A stretch of DNA of 64,000 nt, taken from NCBI RefSeq assembly GCF_004114975.1, contig NZ_CP030051.1, positions 3,224,001-3,288,000 on the forward strand, written 5' to 3'. Positions within the stretch are counted from its first letter, which is position 1, and each line of letters begins with the position of its first letter. Under the pieces are notes generated by a model, which was not told the origin of the DNA, did no database searches, and saw only the letters and a program-made list of their open reading frames with translations. Of the stretch, positions 31,940 through 41,621 are shown in pieces. The stretch comes from Bradyrhizobium guangdongense. GTDB lineage: Bacteria; Pseudomonadota; Alphaproteobacteria; Rhizobiales; Xanthobacteraceae. The translations under genes were made by a program, and so were the position numbers.

Positions 31940-31987
31940 GATCCCGGATCTGCGGTGCACCGCTTTGCGCTGCACCGCGTCCGGGAC
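31940..31987. repeat. Palindromic repeat, family E, downstream of groL
   Basis: GATCCCGGA at the left pairs with TCCGGGAC at the right; inside, GCGGTGCA pairs with TGCACCGC. It is a 48 bp hairpin in the 3' region of the groSL transcript, 12 bp after the groL stop. It looks like another dispersed family, but only this copy is seen here. Confidence 0.55.
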
Positions 31988-31999
31988 GACTTCGTCGCC

Positions 32000-33685
<1,686 letters not shown>

Positions 33686-34000
33686 TTAAGCCGCCTTCTT
33701 CTTGGACTCGCTGACTTCGAGAACGCCCATCACGTCGCTCTCCTTCATGATCAGCAGATCCTGGCCGTCGATCTTGACCTCGGTGCCGGACCACTTGCCG
33801 AACAGCACGCGGTCACCAACCTTCAGGTCGATCGGGACCAGCTTGCCGGCCTCGTCGCGGCCACCCGGGCCGACGGCGACGACTTCGCCCTGGGAGGGCT
33901 TTTCCTTGGCAGTGTCGGGAATGATGATGCCGCCAGCGGTCTTCTCTTCTGCGTCGATGCGCTTGACCACGACGCGGTCGTGAAGCGGACGGAATTTCAT
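33686..34000 (-). CDS. groS: Co-chaperonin GroES
   Basis: 104 aa, normal length. It starts [46 protein letters not shown] in outline, containing the mobile loop (about 16-34), and ends with [12 protein letters not shown]. It caps the GroEL cavity. The AGGAGG ribosome site (34006-34011 on the minus strand) is strong. The promoter and a CIRCE operator lie 45-115 bp upstream of the start codon, so transcription should be repressed by HrcA and induced by heat. Confidence 0.97.
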   Translation of the reverse strand: MKFRPLHDRVVVKRIDAEEKTAGGIIIPDTAKEKPSQGEVVAVGPGGRDEAGKLVPIDLKVGDRVLFGKWSGTEVKIDGQDLLIMKESDVMGVLEVSESKKKAA

Positions 34001-34044
34001 GCAGTCCTCCTAAGCATTTGCACGGATTGAGGATTTCAACATTG

Positions 34045-34071
34045 TTAGCAATCTACGCTTGCGAGTGCCAG
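34045..34071 (-). promoter_or_regulatory. CIRCE element (HrcA operator) of groSL
   Basis: TTAGCAATC, a 9 bp spacer, then GAGTGCCAG matches the consensus TTAGCACTC-N9-GAGTGCTAA at 15 of 18 positions with exact spacing. It lies 45 bp upstream of the groS start codon and downstream of the predicted promoter, the usual place for HrcA repression. Confidence 0.88.
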
Positions 34072-34085
34072 CGCAGGCGAAGGTG

Positions 34086-34113
34086 AAATAGGACAGGATT
34101 TTTGCGGGAGCAA
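34086..34113 (-). promoter_or_regulatory. Predicted groSL promoter
   Basis: On the minus strand a -35-like TTGCTC (34108-34113) and a -10-like CTATTT (34086-34091) are 16 bp apart, a fair rhizobial housekeeping promoter. The predicted +1 near 34079 puts CIRCE at the very start of the transcript, as in other CIRCE operons. Confidence 0.5.
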
Positions 34114-34124
34114 GGGTTTGTAGC

Positions 34125-34150
34125 AAAAAAATCAGCACTCGGAAGTGCTG
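34125..34150 (-). terminator. Orphan terminator upstream of the groSL promoter
   Basis: CAGCACT (34133-34139) and AGTGCTG (34144-34150) form a stem with a four-base loop; on the minus strand it is followed by A and seven Ts. It is a good rho-independent terminator, yet no minus-strand gene lies upstream of it. It would end a short transcript starting in the 34.2-34.4 kb gap, so a small RNA or leader is possible. Confidence 0.7.
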
Positions 34151-34401
34151 TCTGCCAAATTCGCTCTGGGATCGTTAACCGGGCCGGGAGGCCTCCCCGG
34201 GGCCCCTTGGGGCCGTATTAGCACGGAGTGTTGTCTGCTGCTAAGGCATTGAATTTCAACAGCTTGTTAAACTTTTGGGCTTGAGATGAATTGTCAGTTT
34301 GCGTCACATTTCTTGTCTTATGTGAGCGCATCGTTTCCGGGTGGCTCCCGGGGCACGGACCAAGCCACCCCCCGTATGCGCTCCTGCAAAGGAGGTTTGG
34401 C
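34151..34401. other. Gap between groS control region and usg, with GC-rich hairpins
   Basis: No protein gene is seen. The left part holds strong hairpins: GGGAGGCCTCCC, and GGCCCC-TT-GGGGCC (34187-34214). A CIRCE-spaced dyad follows at 34218-34244, then an AT-richer stretch. On the minus strand these features end in the orphan terminator at 34125-34150, so a structured small RNA of roughly 100-150 nt is conceivable. The right side must hold the usg promoter. Confidence 0.35.
34218..34244. promoter_or_regulatory. Second CIRCE-spaced dyad
   Basis: TTAGCA and TGCTAA are separated by 15 bp, exactly as the outer six bases of each CIRCE arm are. The inner three bases of each arm are mostly degenerate, giving 13 of 18 matches overall. 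It lies about 175 bp from the groSL CIRCE and about 158 bp before the usg start codon. HrcA binding is possible but unproven. Confidence 0.4.
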
Positions 34402-34689
34402 ATGGGACTGCGCGTTGGGGGCGTTTCCGAGGATTTCCGGAAACAGATGCTGGGTTACGGACTGACGACGGCCCAAATTCTCTACCGGATGCCGGATCAC
34501 CCGTCGCTGCTCCAGACCTACGTCTGGCAGAACTACGACATGTTTCCGAAATTCCCGGCGCTGACCGATTTCCTCGCCTTCTGGCAGCAGAAGCTCGACG
34601 GTCCGCTGCATTCGGTGACGGTGGCGCACTCCAAGCTGATCAAGCCCGCCGAACTCCGCGCCGTGGACGGCGTGTTCCGGCTGCATTGA
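34402..34689 (+). CDS. usg: Usg family protein
   Basis: 95 aa from the ATG at 34402, with a perfect AAAGGAGGT 5 bp upstream. The sequence (VSEDFRKQMLGYGLTTAQILYRMPDHPSLLQTYVWQNYDMFPKFPALTDFLAFWQ in outline, then HSVTVAHSKLIKPAELRAVDGVFRLH) is the conserved small Usg protein of alphaproteobacteria, first noted near tryptophan genes. Its function is not established. No trp gene is close here. It is divergent from groSL across a gap of about 400 bp, and the strong ribosome site suggests high expression. Confidence 0.85.
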   Translation: MGLRVGGVSEDFRKQMLGYGLTTAQILYRMPDHPSLLQTYVWQNYDMFPKFPALTDFLAFWQQKLDGPLHSVTVAHSKLIKPAELRAVDGVFRLH

Positions 34690-34702
34690 CGGCACCGCTC
34701 GC

Positions 34703-34816
34703 GTAGGGTGGATTTGCACTGGTAAGGTGGGCAAAGGCGCGCAAGCGCCGTGCCCACGATCTCTCTCCACGATTGCATCCGGCAACGGTGGGCACGCTTC
34801 GCTTTGCCTACCCTAC
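34703..34816. repeat. Composite palindromic repeat, family D, copy 1
   Basis: It is bounded by GTAGGGTGG at the left and CTACCCTAC at the right. Inside are GGTGGGCAAAGGCGC with GCGCCGTGCCCAC, then GGTGGGCACGC and GCTTTGCC, two inverted halves that each form a hairpin. A related copy lies at 60146-60267. It fills most of the gap between usg and the cupin gene. Confidence 0.75.
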
Positions 34817-34868
34817 GATATCTGTTTCCGTGCTAGCCTCTTCCCATAACAACAACGGGAGGCGGCCC

Positions 34869-35420
34869 ATGGCCAAGACAACAAGCAAGAAAACCAAGTC
34901 GCGCAGCGCAGCCCAGACGGCCGTGAAGAAGCGGAGCGGCGCCAAGCCCGCCGCGCGATCCTCGGCCCGCAAGGCGGTGAAGGCGAAGGCGCGCACCACG
35001 CCGGCAAAGTCATCAGCGAAGACACCCGCGCGCCCCAGGCAGCGCATCGCCATCAGCCATCACCGCGAGGAAGACTTCAAGGCCGACGGCCTGCGCGCCT
35101 ACGCAAAGTACCGCGATCTCGGCATTGCCGATGCGACCCACGGCCTCGCGCAAGCGCACGTAATCCGCCTGCAGGGGCCCTGCAATCCGGCCGAGGTCTC
35201 GAAGCTGCACTATCACGACGTCGAATTCCAGATGGTCTACGTGCTGAAGGGCTGGGTGAAGACCTACATGGACGGGCAAGGCGAGACGATGATGAGAGAA
35301 GGCAGCGCCTGGACCCAGCCGCCGAAGATCAAGCACATGATCCTGGATTATTCTGACGACGTGGAATTGCTGGAGGTGATCCTGCCGGCGGAGTTCAAGA
35401 CGGTGGAGTTGAAGGCGTAG
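34869..35420 (+). CDS. Cupin-domain protein with a lysine/alanine-rich histone-like N-terminus
   Basis: 183 aa from the ATG at 34869, with GGGAGG upstream. The first 60 residues or so are almost only Lys, Arg, Ala, Ser, Thr and Pro (for example KKTKSRSAAQTAVKKRSG and ARKAVKAKARTTPAKSSAK), like histone H1 tails. The rest is a single cupin: KLHYHDVEFQMVYVLKGWVKTYMDG with metal-binding histidines, then EGSAWTQPPKIKHMILDY. The tail could bind nucleic acid or another polyanion; the cupin ligand is unknown. It stands alone and converges on a nucleoside transporter gene. Confidence 0.8.
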   Translation: MAKTTSKKTKSRSAAQTAVKKRSGAKPAARSSARKAVKAKARTTPAKSSAKTPARPRQRIAISHHREEDFKADGLRAYAKYRDLGIADATHGLAQAHVIRLQGPCNPAEVSKLHYHDVEFQMVYVLKGWVKTYMDGQGETMMREGSAWTQPPKIKHMILDYSDDVELLEVILPAEFKTVELKA

Positions 35421-35445
35421 GTCTCGCAATGACGGGTGGAGAGAC

Positions 35446-36696
35446 CTACGTCAGCACCCCCACCACCGCTCCCATCAAGCACGTCGTCAGCGTCCCCGAT
35501 ACGATCGACTTCAGCCCCAGCGCGTTGATCTCCTCGCGCCGCTCCGGCGCCATCACGCCGAGGCCGCCGATCATGATGCCCAGACTGGCGAAATTGGCAA
35601 AGCCGCACATCGCATAAAGCATGATCAGCCGCGAGCGCGCATCGAGCGTATCGGGTGGTAGCTTCGAGAAATCGACATAGGCGACGAGCTCGTTGAGCAC
35701 GGTTTTCGTGCCCATCAGGCTCCCGGCGGTCACCGCCTGGTCCCAAGGCAGTCCCATCAGCCAGCACACCGGCGCCATCACGAGGCCCAGCAGCCGCTGC
35801 AGCGAGATCGCCGCGCCGCCGATGTTCGGCATCAGGCCGAGGATGGCGTTGACGAGATAGACCAGCGCCACCAGCACCAGGAGCATCGCGACGATGTTGA
35901 GCAGCAGCTCAAGCCCCGCGCTCGTGCCTTTCACGATCGCATCCATGGTGCCGGCGACGTGCATCTCCGGATCTTCCAGCGCGCCGCCGGTGCGCTTGTC
36001 CGAGGTTTCGGGCACCATGATCAGGCTGACGAGGATCGCGGCCGGTGCGCCCAGCACCGAGGCGATGACGAAATGCGCGGCCGCGTCGGGAATCAGCGGC
36101 GCAAGCAGCGTCGCATAGAGCACCAGCACGGTACCGGCGATACCGGCCATGCCGCCGGTCATCACCAGAAACAATTCGCTGCGCGACATCTGTGAGAGAT
36201 AAGGTCGCACGAACAGCGGCGCCTCCACCATGCCGAGGAAAATGTTCGCTGCGGTCGAGAGCCCGACCGCGCCGCCGACGCCAAGCGTTCGCTCGAGCAG
36301 CCAGGCCATGCCGCGCACGACCGGCGGCAGCACGCGCCAATAGAACAAGAGTGTCGTCAGCACGCTCATGACCAGCACGATCGGCAGCGCCTGGAAAGCC
36401 AGGATGAAATCGGCGCCCGGCACTTTCAGCTCGAAGGGCAGGGCGCCGCCGCCGACATAGCCGAACACGAAGGACGAGCCGGCGCGCGAGGCCGCCGAGA
36501 TGGCGCCGACCGCGTCGTTGATGGCGCCGAAGCCATGCGCGACCAGGGGCACCTTCAGCAGCACGATCGCGGTGACGAAGGTGACGACAAGGCCGATCAG
36601 CGCCTGTCGAAGCGAGACCGCGCGGCGATTCTCCGCGAGTGCGAAGGCGATCAGCAGCAATGCGAAAACGCCGAGTGTCGATTGCAGCCGCAGCAT
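35446..36696 (-). CDS. Concentrative nucleoside transporter, NupC/CNT family
   Basis: 416 aa from the ATG at 36696; an open frame extends upstream but lacks a ribosome site and overlaps the divergent MFS promoter. Family motifs are clear: SSFVFGYVGGG, the gate helix VVRGMAWLLERTLGVGGAVGLSTAANIFLGMVEAPLFVRPYL, SELFLVMTGGMAGIAGTVLVLY, and GTKTVLNELVAY. It imports nucleosides with sodium or protons. The ending YAMCGFANFASLGIMIGGL is typical. No catabolic nucleoside genes are adjacent; it is divergent from an MFS gene. Confidence 0.93.
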   Translation of the reverse strand: MLRLQSTLGVFALLLIAFALAENRRAVSLRQALIGLVVTFVTAIVLLKVPLVAHGFGAINDAVGAISAASRAGSSFVFGYVGGGALPFELKVPGADFILAFQALPIVLVMSVLTTLLFYWRVLPPVVRGMAWLLERTLGVGGAVGLSTAANIFLGMVEAPLFVRPYLSQMSRSELFLVMTGGMAGIAGTVLVLYATLLAPLIPDAAAHFVIASVLGAPAAILVSLIMVPETSDKRTGGALEDPEMHVAGTMDAIVKGTSAGLELLLNIVAMLLVLVALVYLVNAILGLMPNIGGAAISLQRLLGLVMAPVCWLMGLPWDQAVTAGSLMGTKTVLNELVAYVDFSKLPPDTLDARSRLIMLYAMCGFANFASLGIMIGGLGVMAPERREEINALGLKSIVSGTLTTCLMGAVVGVLT

Positions 36697-36853
36697 GATG
36701 TTCCCAAACCCCCAATGATTATGGCCGCGCTTGCGTTGCAAACGCAATGCCGCAGGCGCCTCGGCGCCGCACGCTGTTGACATCCAGGCCCGGCTCGGCC
36801 ACGCGGGGCGCGTCGATATCAGGGCCGACCAAAAGAGCGTGACCGAAGCGGCG

Positions 36854-38092
36854 ATGCCAGAACAGCCAATGTCCGTCAGTCCGCCGGTCAGCGCCGGTGA
36901 GCTCCTCCGCCATCGCGCCTTCCTGTTCTTCCTGCTCTCGCGCAGCCTGTCGCGCTTCTCCAGCCAGATCGCGGCGGTGGCGATCGGCTGGCAGATCTAC
37001 GACCTCACCGGCTCGGCTTTCGATCTCGGCATGGTCGGCCTCGTGCAATTCGCGCCGACCGCACTGCTCGTCTTCGTCGCCGGCCACGCCGCCGACCGTT
37101 TCGAGCGCAAGCGCGTGGTGCAGCTCTGCCAGCTGGTGGAAGCAGCGACGGCGCTTTACCTCGCCGCGATCACCTGGTTCGGTGCGGTTGGCGAGGTGCA
37201 TATCTTCGTCGCAACCTTCGTGCTCGGCATTGCCGGCGCCTTTGAGAGCCCGACCACCGCGGCCCTGCTGCCGCTGATCGCGCCGCAGGGTTCGCTCCAG
37301 CGTGCCACCGCCGTGTCAAGCGGCGCGGCGCAGGTCGCGACCATCACGGGTCCGGCCCTCGGCGGCTTTGCCTATGCGATCGCGCCGCATCTTGCCTACG
37401 CCGTGATGCTGCTGTTCTGGATTCTCGGGATGGTCCTGACCGGCTTCATCCAGCCGCGCCCGCAGGCGGTCGCCAAGGAGGGGACCGACGAGGACAACAT
37501 CTTCGCCGGCGTCCGCTTCATCCGCCAAAATCCGGCGATCCTCGGCACCATCTCGCTCGACCTGTTCGCCGTGCTGTTCGGCGGCGTTACCGCGCTACTG
37601 CCGATCTACGCGCGCGACATCCTCCAGGCCGGCCCGGTCGGGCTCGGCGTGCTCCGCGCCGCGCCCGCGGTCGGCGCGCTCTTGATGACCATGGTGCTGG
37701 CGCGCCACGCCATCTCCAGGCATGTGGGCCTGCGCATGTTCCAGGCGGTGATCGTGTTCGGGATCGCCACGATCGTGTTTGCGCTGTCGCATTGGATGTG
37801 GCTGTCGGTGCTGTCGCTGGCCGCGCTCGGCGCGGCCGACACGATCAGCGTCGTGATCCGCTTCTCGCTGGTGCAGCTCGCGACGCCCGACGAGATGCGC
37901 GGCCGCGTCGGCGCGGTCAACTTCCTCTTCATCAACGCCTCGAACCAGCTCGGCCAGTTCGAGAGCGGCCTGACGGCGGCCCTGTTCGGCGCCATGCCCG
38001 CGGCCGTGCTCGGCGGCGTCTGCACGGTCGCGGTGGCGCTGTTGTGGATGAAGCTGTTTCCCAGCCTGCGGCGGGTGGAGAGCCTGGAGTAG
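36854..38092 (+). CDS. MFS transporter, EntS-like exporter group
   Basis: 412 aa from the ATG at 36854 (another ATG at 36869 is possible). It begins GELLRHRAFLFFLLSRSLSRFSSQIAAVAIGWQIYDLTG, the typical opening of the MFS_3/enterobactin-exporter group, and carries VAGHAADRFERKRVVQL in loop 2-3 and SGAAQVATITGPALGGF later. About 12 helices are predicted. Substrates in this group range from siderophores to drugs. No siderophore gene is nearby, so the substrate is open. It is divergent from the nucleoside transporter. Confidence 0.87.
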   Translation: MPEQPMSVSPPVSAGELLRHRAFLFFLLSRSLSRFSSQIAAVAIGWQIYDLTGSAFDLGMVGLVQFAPTALLVFVAGHAADRFERKRVVQLCQLVEAATALYLAAITWFGAVGEVHIFVATFVLGIAGAFESPTTAALLPLIAPQGSLQRATAVSSGAAQVATITGPALGGFAYAIAPHLAYAVMLLFWILGMVLTGFIQPRPQAVAKEGTDEDNIFAGVRFIRQNPAILGTISLDLFAVLFGGVTALLPIYARDILQAGPVGLGVLRAAPAVGALLMTMVLARHAISRHVGLRMFQAVIVFGIATIVFALSHWMWLSVLSLAALGAADTISVVIRFSLVQLATPDEMRGRVGAVNFLFINASNQLGQFESGLTAALFGAMPAAVLGGVCTVAVALLWMKLFPSLRRVESLE

Positions 38093-38140
38093 GCGTCGCT
38101 TGACGCCTACTGTGCATGGGGTTGTTTTCGCCTTTTTGCT

Positions 38141-38899
38141 TCAGCCCCGCCCGACAAACGGCATCTTCGTCGCCATGACCGTCATCGTCAGCACGTTGGC
38201 ATCGAGCGGCAGGCCGGCCATGTAGGCGACGGCATCGCCGACCGCCTTCGCATCCATGCGCGGCTCGTGCTTGGTGGTGCCGTCGGGCTGCAGCACGCCG
38301 GGGCCGTTGACCATGCGATCGGTCATCGGGGTCGCGGCGTTGCCGATATCGACCTGGCCGACCGCGATGTCGTACATGCGGCCGTCGAGGTTGCTCGCCT
38401 TGGTGAGGCCGGTGATGGCGTGCTTGGTCGAGGTATAGGCCGCCGAGAACGGCCGCGGCGCATGCGCCGAGATCGAGCCGTTGTTGATGATGCGGCCGCC
38501 GCGCGGGCTCTGGTCCTTCATGATGCGGAAGGCGTGCTGGGTGCACAGGAACGGGCCGGTGAGGTTGGTATTCACCACCGCCTGCCACTGCTCGAGGCTA
38601 AGGTCCTCGAAGTTGACGGCGGGCGCGCCCATGCCGGCGTTGTTGAAGAGCACGTCGAGGCGGCCGTAGGTGTCTTTCACTTTCGCGAACAGCGCCGCGA
38701 TGGAATCGGGCTTGGTCATGTCGGCGGTGACACAGAGGCTCTTGCCGGCGGGGCCGAGCTTGGCCGTCTCCTCCAGCATCTCCATGCGGCGCCCTGCGAG
38801 CACCACGGTGAAACCGGTGTTCATCAGCGCCAGCGCGGCGGCGCGTCCGACGCCGGTGCCGGCGCCCGTCACCAGCGCGATCTTTTTCGCTTCACTCAT
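38141..38899 (-). CDS. Short-chain dehydrogenase/reductase
   Basis: 252 aa. Cofactor motif [23 protein letters not shown], and the active site Ser-Tyr-Lys in [26 protein letters not shown] are all intact. An Arg-rich turn after strand 2 ([11 protein letters not shown]) points to NADP. It oxidises or reduces an alcohol or ketone of unknown nature. It follows the Anbu gene by 24 bp on the same strand and so may be read from the same transcript, though it is not part of the usual Anbu cluster. Confidence 0.92.
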   Translation of the reverse strand: MSEAKKIALVTGAGTGVGRAAALALMNTGFTVVLAGRRMEMLEETAKLGPAGKSLCVTADMTKPDSIAALFAKVKDTYGRLDVLFNNAGMGAPAVNFEDLSLEQWQAVVNTNLTGPFLCTQHAFRIMKDQSPRGGRIINNGSISAHAPRPFSAAYTSTKHAITGLTKASNLDGRMYDIAVGQVDIGNAATPMTDRMVNGPGVLQPDGTTKHEPRMDAKAVGDAVAYMAGLPLDANVLTMTVMATKMPFVGRG

Positions 38900-38923
38900 C
38901 GTTTCCTGCCTTTTCTTCAGTTG

Positions 38924-39682
38924 TCAGGTTTTGGGTTCTTTTTCGTTCTTGTAGGGCGGCCGCGGAATGTTCTGATGCGCTGCGCGCAACGCCGCCGACC
39001 AGCGCGAGCGCAGGTCGTGGAAATAAGGCTCGCCCGCCTCGATGCGGTGGTTGAGGTCGGCTTCGCAGGCGTCCGCGCGCACCACCAGCACGTCGATCGG
39101 CAGGCCGACGCCGAGATTGGAGCGCATGGTCGAATCCATCGAGATCAACCCGGTCTTCAGCGCCTCGTAGAGCTCGACGTCGTAATGCATGGCGCGATCG
39201 AGCACCGGCTTGCCGTATTTGTGCTCGCCGATCTGCAGGTAAGGCGTGTCGGTGGTGCACTCGATGAAATTGCCGGCGGTGTAGATCATGAACAGGCGCA
39301 TGCGCGCGCCCTTGATCTGCCCGCCGAACAGGAACGAGACGTCGAAGGACACGTCCTCGGATTTCAGCGCCGGCCCCTCGGTGGCGTGCACCGCCCGGAT
39401 CGCCCGACCGATGCGCTGCGCGGCCTGGAACATGGTCGGCGCGTTCATCAGCGTCTCGACCTCGCCCGTGTTGGGATCTTCCAGACCCTCGGTCAAGGTG
39501 GAGAGCACCGACTGGCTGATGGCGAGGTTGCCGGCGCTGGCGATCGCCATGATGCGCTCGCCGGGATTCGAGAAGATATGGAGCTTGCGAAATGTCGAGA
39601 CGTTGTCGAGACCGGCATTGGTGCGGGTGTCGGCGATCATCACCAGACCGTCCCGAACCAGGATTCCGCAGCAATAGGTCAT
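38924..39682 (-). CDS. Anbu, proteasome-like peptidase
   Basis: 252 aa. It starts MTYCCGILVRDGLVMIADTRTNAG, with Thr2 as the catalytic nucleophile after Met removal, followed by the Asp and Lys (FRKLHIF) expected of an HslV/proteasome beta-type Ntn hydrolase. IMAIASAGNLAISQSVL and SMDSTMRSNLGVGLPIDVLVV are typical of Anbu (COG3484). It self-assembles into open rings; peptidase activity has been hard to show. It is fourth in the order ATP-grasp, alpha-E, transglutaminase-like, Anbu, the known conserved cluster, whose cellular role is still unclear. Confidence 0.92.
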   Translation of the reverse strand: MTYCCGILVRDGLVMIADTRTNAGLDNVSTFRKLHIFSNPGERIMAIASAGNLAISQSVLSTLTEGLEDPNTGEVETLMNAPTMFQAAQRIGRAIRAVHATEGPALKSEDVSFDVSFLFGGQIKGARMRLFMIYTAGNFIECTTDTPYLQIGEHKYGKPVLDRAMHYDVELYEALKTGLISMDSTMRSNLGVGLPIDVLVVRADACEADLNHRIEAGEPYFHDLRSRWSAALRAAHQNIPRPPYKNEKEPKT

Positions 39683-39763
39683 TTCCAGTCCCCGAACGCG
39701 TTTGCGCGGAAGTACTAGCCAATTTCGGGGGGCGGTCCAACCCCCGATTGTCGGGGGGAGGCG

Positions 39764-40612
39764 CTAGCTCTGCCGCTGCGACTGCGATTGCGACTGGCCG
39801 CCGCGGCCGGCCTGCTCGACCTTGACCGTAACCGTCAGCGTCTCCGCGCCGCCGCCATAGCGGGTGCCGCGCACCGGCGCCGCGCCGAGATAGTCGAGCC
39901 CGATCGCGACGCGCACATGGGCGTCGGTGGTGCAGATGCTGTTGGCGGGATCGAAACCGACCCAGCCTAGATCGGGAACGTATGCCTCGGCCCAGGCGTG
40001 CCCCGCGTCCTGATGCACGGTGCCGTCGGAGCGCAGGAAGTGGCCGGAGACGAAGCGCGCCGGCACGCCGCCGGAGCGGGCGCAGGCGATGAAGATGTGC
40101 GCGTAGTCCTGGCAGACGCCGCGCTTGAGCGTGAATGCTTCGGCCGCCGAGGTGCCGCTGTTGGTCGGATCCTCGTCGAAGGTCATGTGATCGCTGATCC
40201 CGCTCATCAGCGTGTGCAGGAAGCCGAGCGTGTCGCTCTCCGCCTCGCTGCGCAGTTGGCGCGCGACCGCCATCATCGCCGGATTGACAGTCGTGAGGTC
40301 GGTCGGACGCAGGAACATGCCGGCCGGGAAACGCTCGTCCGTGCCGCGCAGCACACCGCCGGTATCGTGAGTCTCGATCAGCCCTTCGGCGGTGATCTCG
40401 ATGTCGCTGACGGGCCCGCAGGACAGCACATGGGTGACGTTGCCGAACGCGTCTTCGTGCATGTCGAGCTTGGTGTCGGTCGAGACGTCGATCTGCCACT
40501 CCGCCACATATTGCCCGTCATGGCTGCCCGGCGTCATCCGCAGGATCTGGATTACGCTCGTTGCCGCCGGCTGGTAGCGATAGGTCGTGGTGTGCAGGAT
40601 TCGCAGGCGCAT
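39764..40612 (-). CDS. Transglutaminase-like protease-fold protein of the Anbu cluster
   Basis: 282 aa. It opens with the bacterial transglutaminase N-terminal beta domain (MRLRILHTTTYRYQPAATSVIQILRMTP). The catalytic triad is visible: Cys167 in RGVCQDYAH, His205 in DAGHAWAEAYV and Asp221 in GWVGFDPANS. The C-terminus ends in an unusual Gln-Ser repeat (QSQSQSQRQS). Such proteins may cross-link, cleave or ligate amide bonds. It lies 60 bp after the alpha-E gene and 81 bp before Anbu, in the same direction. Confidence 0.93.
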   Translation of the reverse strand: MRLRILHTTTYRYQPAATSVIQILRMTPGSHDGQYVAEWQIDVSTDTKLDMHEDAFGNVTHVLSCGPVSDIEITAEGLIETHDTGGVLRGTDERFPAGMFLRPTDLTTVNPAMMAVARQLRSEAESDTLGFLHTLMSGISDHMTFDEDPTNSGTSAAEAFTLKRGVCQDYAHIFIACARSGGVPARFVSGHFLRSDGTVHQDAGHAWAEAYVPDLGWVGFDPANSICTTDAHVRVAIGLDYLGAAPVRGTRYGGGAETLTVTVKVEQAGRGGQSQSQSQRQS

Positions 40613-40672
40613 CGTGTTTTGCTTCCGTCAGTCCGGGCCGGTCCGTCGGGCGTCCCGGAATGACCGCGTTTA

Positions 40673-41617
40673 TCAAATCAAATACTGCTTCGTGATGATT
40701 TCGCCCAGCCTGGAATTGTCGGCGATGAATTCCTGAATGAATTCATGCACGCCATGCTGGAAAATGTCGTTCATGTTGCTGTGTTCCAGCCGGTTGCGGA
40801 TGCCGCGGGCGTGGCGCTGGGCAGGGCCCTGGCGGCCATAGGCGACGCCGATCTGGTCGAGGTTGCGCACGAGATTGTCGTAGCAGCTCGCCAGCGAGCG
40901 CGGCAGCGTGCCGTTGAGGATCAAGAGATCCGCGACCAGCCACGGCTTCAGCGTCTCGCGATAGACCCAGTGATAGGCCGTCAGCGCCGAGACCGAGCGC
41001 AGGATCGAACTCCACTGATAGAAGTCGAGCGGGCCGCCGACGTGCTCTTCTTCGGGCAGCAGCACGTGATATTTGACGTCGAGAATGCGCGCAGTGTTGT
41101 CGGCGCGCTCCAGATGCAGGCCGAGCCGTGAGAACCAGTAGGCGTCGTTGCGCAGCATGGTCCGGTAGGCGGAGCCATCGAAGCGCAGCGAGGTCTCCTG
41201 CACGAAGCGCAGGAATTTCGCCAGCTCCTCGCGCGTCGAGGTACCCTTGCTCCAGACCTCCTGCAACTCGATCCAGGCCGAGTTGATGGTGTCCCACATC
41301 TCGCTGGTCAGCGCGGTGCGCACCGAGCGCGAGTTCAGCCGCGCCGCCTCGATGCAGTTCCGGATCGAGGACGGGTTGTCGGCCGAGAACGAGAGGTAGT
41401 CGACGACGTTGTGCTCGTTGGCTTCCTCGTGGCTCCGATAGAAGCTCTCCGCGACGCCGGCGGTCAGCAGCGCGGAATCCCATTCGTTGGTCTTGCCGAT
41501 ATAGGCGGCGGGAAGCGCGGTGACGCGCAAGGTCGCATCGATGGTGCGCGCGAGATATTCGGCCCGTTCGACGTAGCGGGCGAGCCAATAGAGGTTTTCG
41601 GCGGTACGCGACAGCAT
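40673..41617 (-). CDS. Alpha-E domain protein of the Anbu cluster
   Basis: 314 aa, wholly alpha-helical. It begins MLSRTAENLYWLARYVERAEYLARTIDATLRVTAL and includes NPSSIRNCIEAARLNSRSVRTALTSEMWDTINSAW, the hallmarks of the alpha-E family, which nearly always accompanies a circularly permuted ATP-grasp protein. Role unknown; it probably partners with the ATP-grasp enzyme. It starts 4 bp after the end of the ATP-grasp gene, so the two are co-translated. The transglutaminase-like gene follows. Confidence 0.93.
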   Translation of the reverse strand: MLSRTAENLYWLARYVERAEYLARTIDATLRVTALPAAYIGKTNEWDSALLTAGVAESFYRSHEEANEHNVVDYLSFSADNPSSIRNCIEAARLNSRSVRTALTSEMWDTINSAWIELQEVWSKGTSTREELAKFLRFVQETSLRFDGSAYRTMLRNDAYWFSRLGLHLERADNTARILDVKYHVLLPEEEHVGGPLDFYQWSSILRSVSALTAYHWVYRETLKPWLVADLLILNGTLPRSLASCYDNLVRNLDQIGVAYGRQGPAQRHARGIRNRLEHSNMNDIFQHGVHEFIQEFIADNSRLGEIITKQYLI

Positions 41618-41621
41618 GTCT

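Noticed and set aside
34133..34150. CAGCACT/AGTGCTG dyad considered as a CIRCE element
   Set aside because: The loop is 4 bp rather than 9 bp, and a seven-T run follows on the minus strand, so it is a terminator.
38267..39718. Plus-strand open frame of 483 codons
   Set aside because: It is antisense to the SDR and Anbu genes, both of which have complete motifs on the minus strand.
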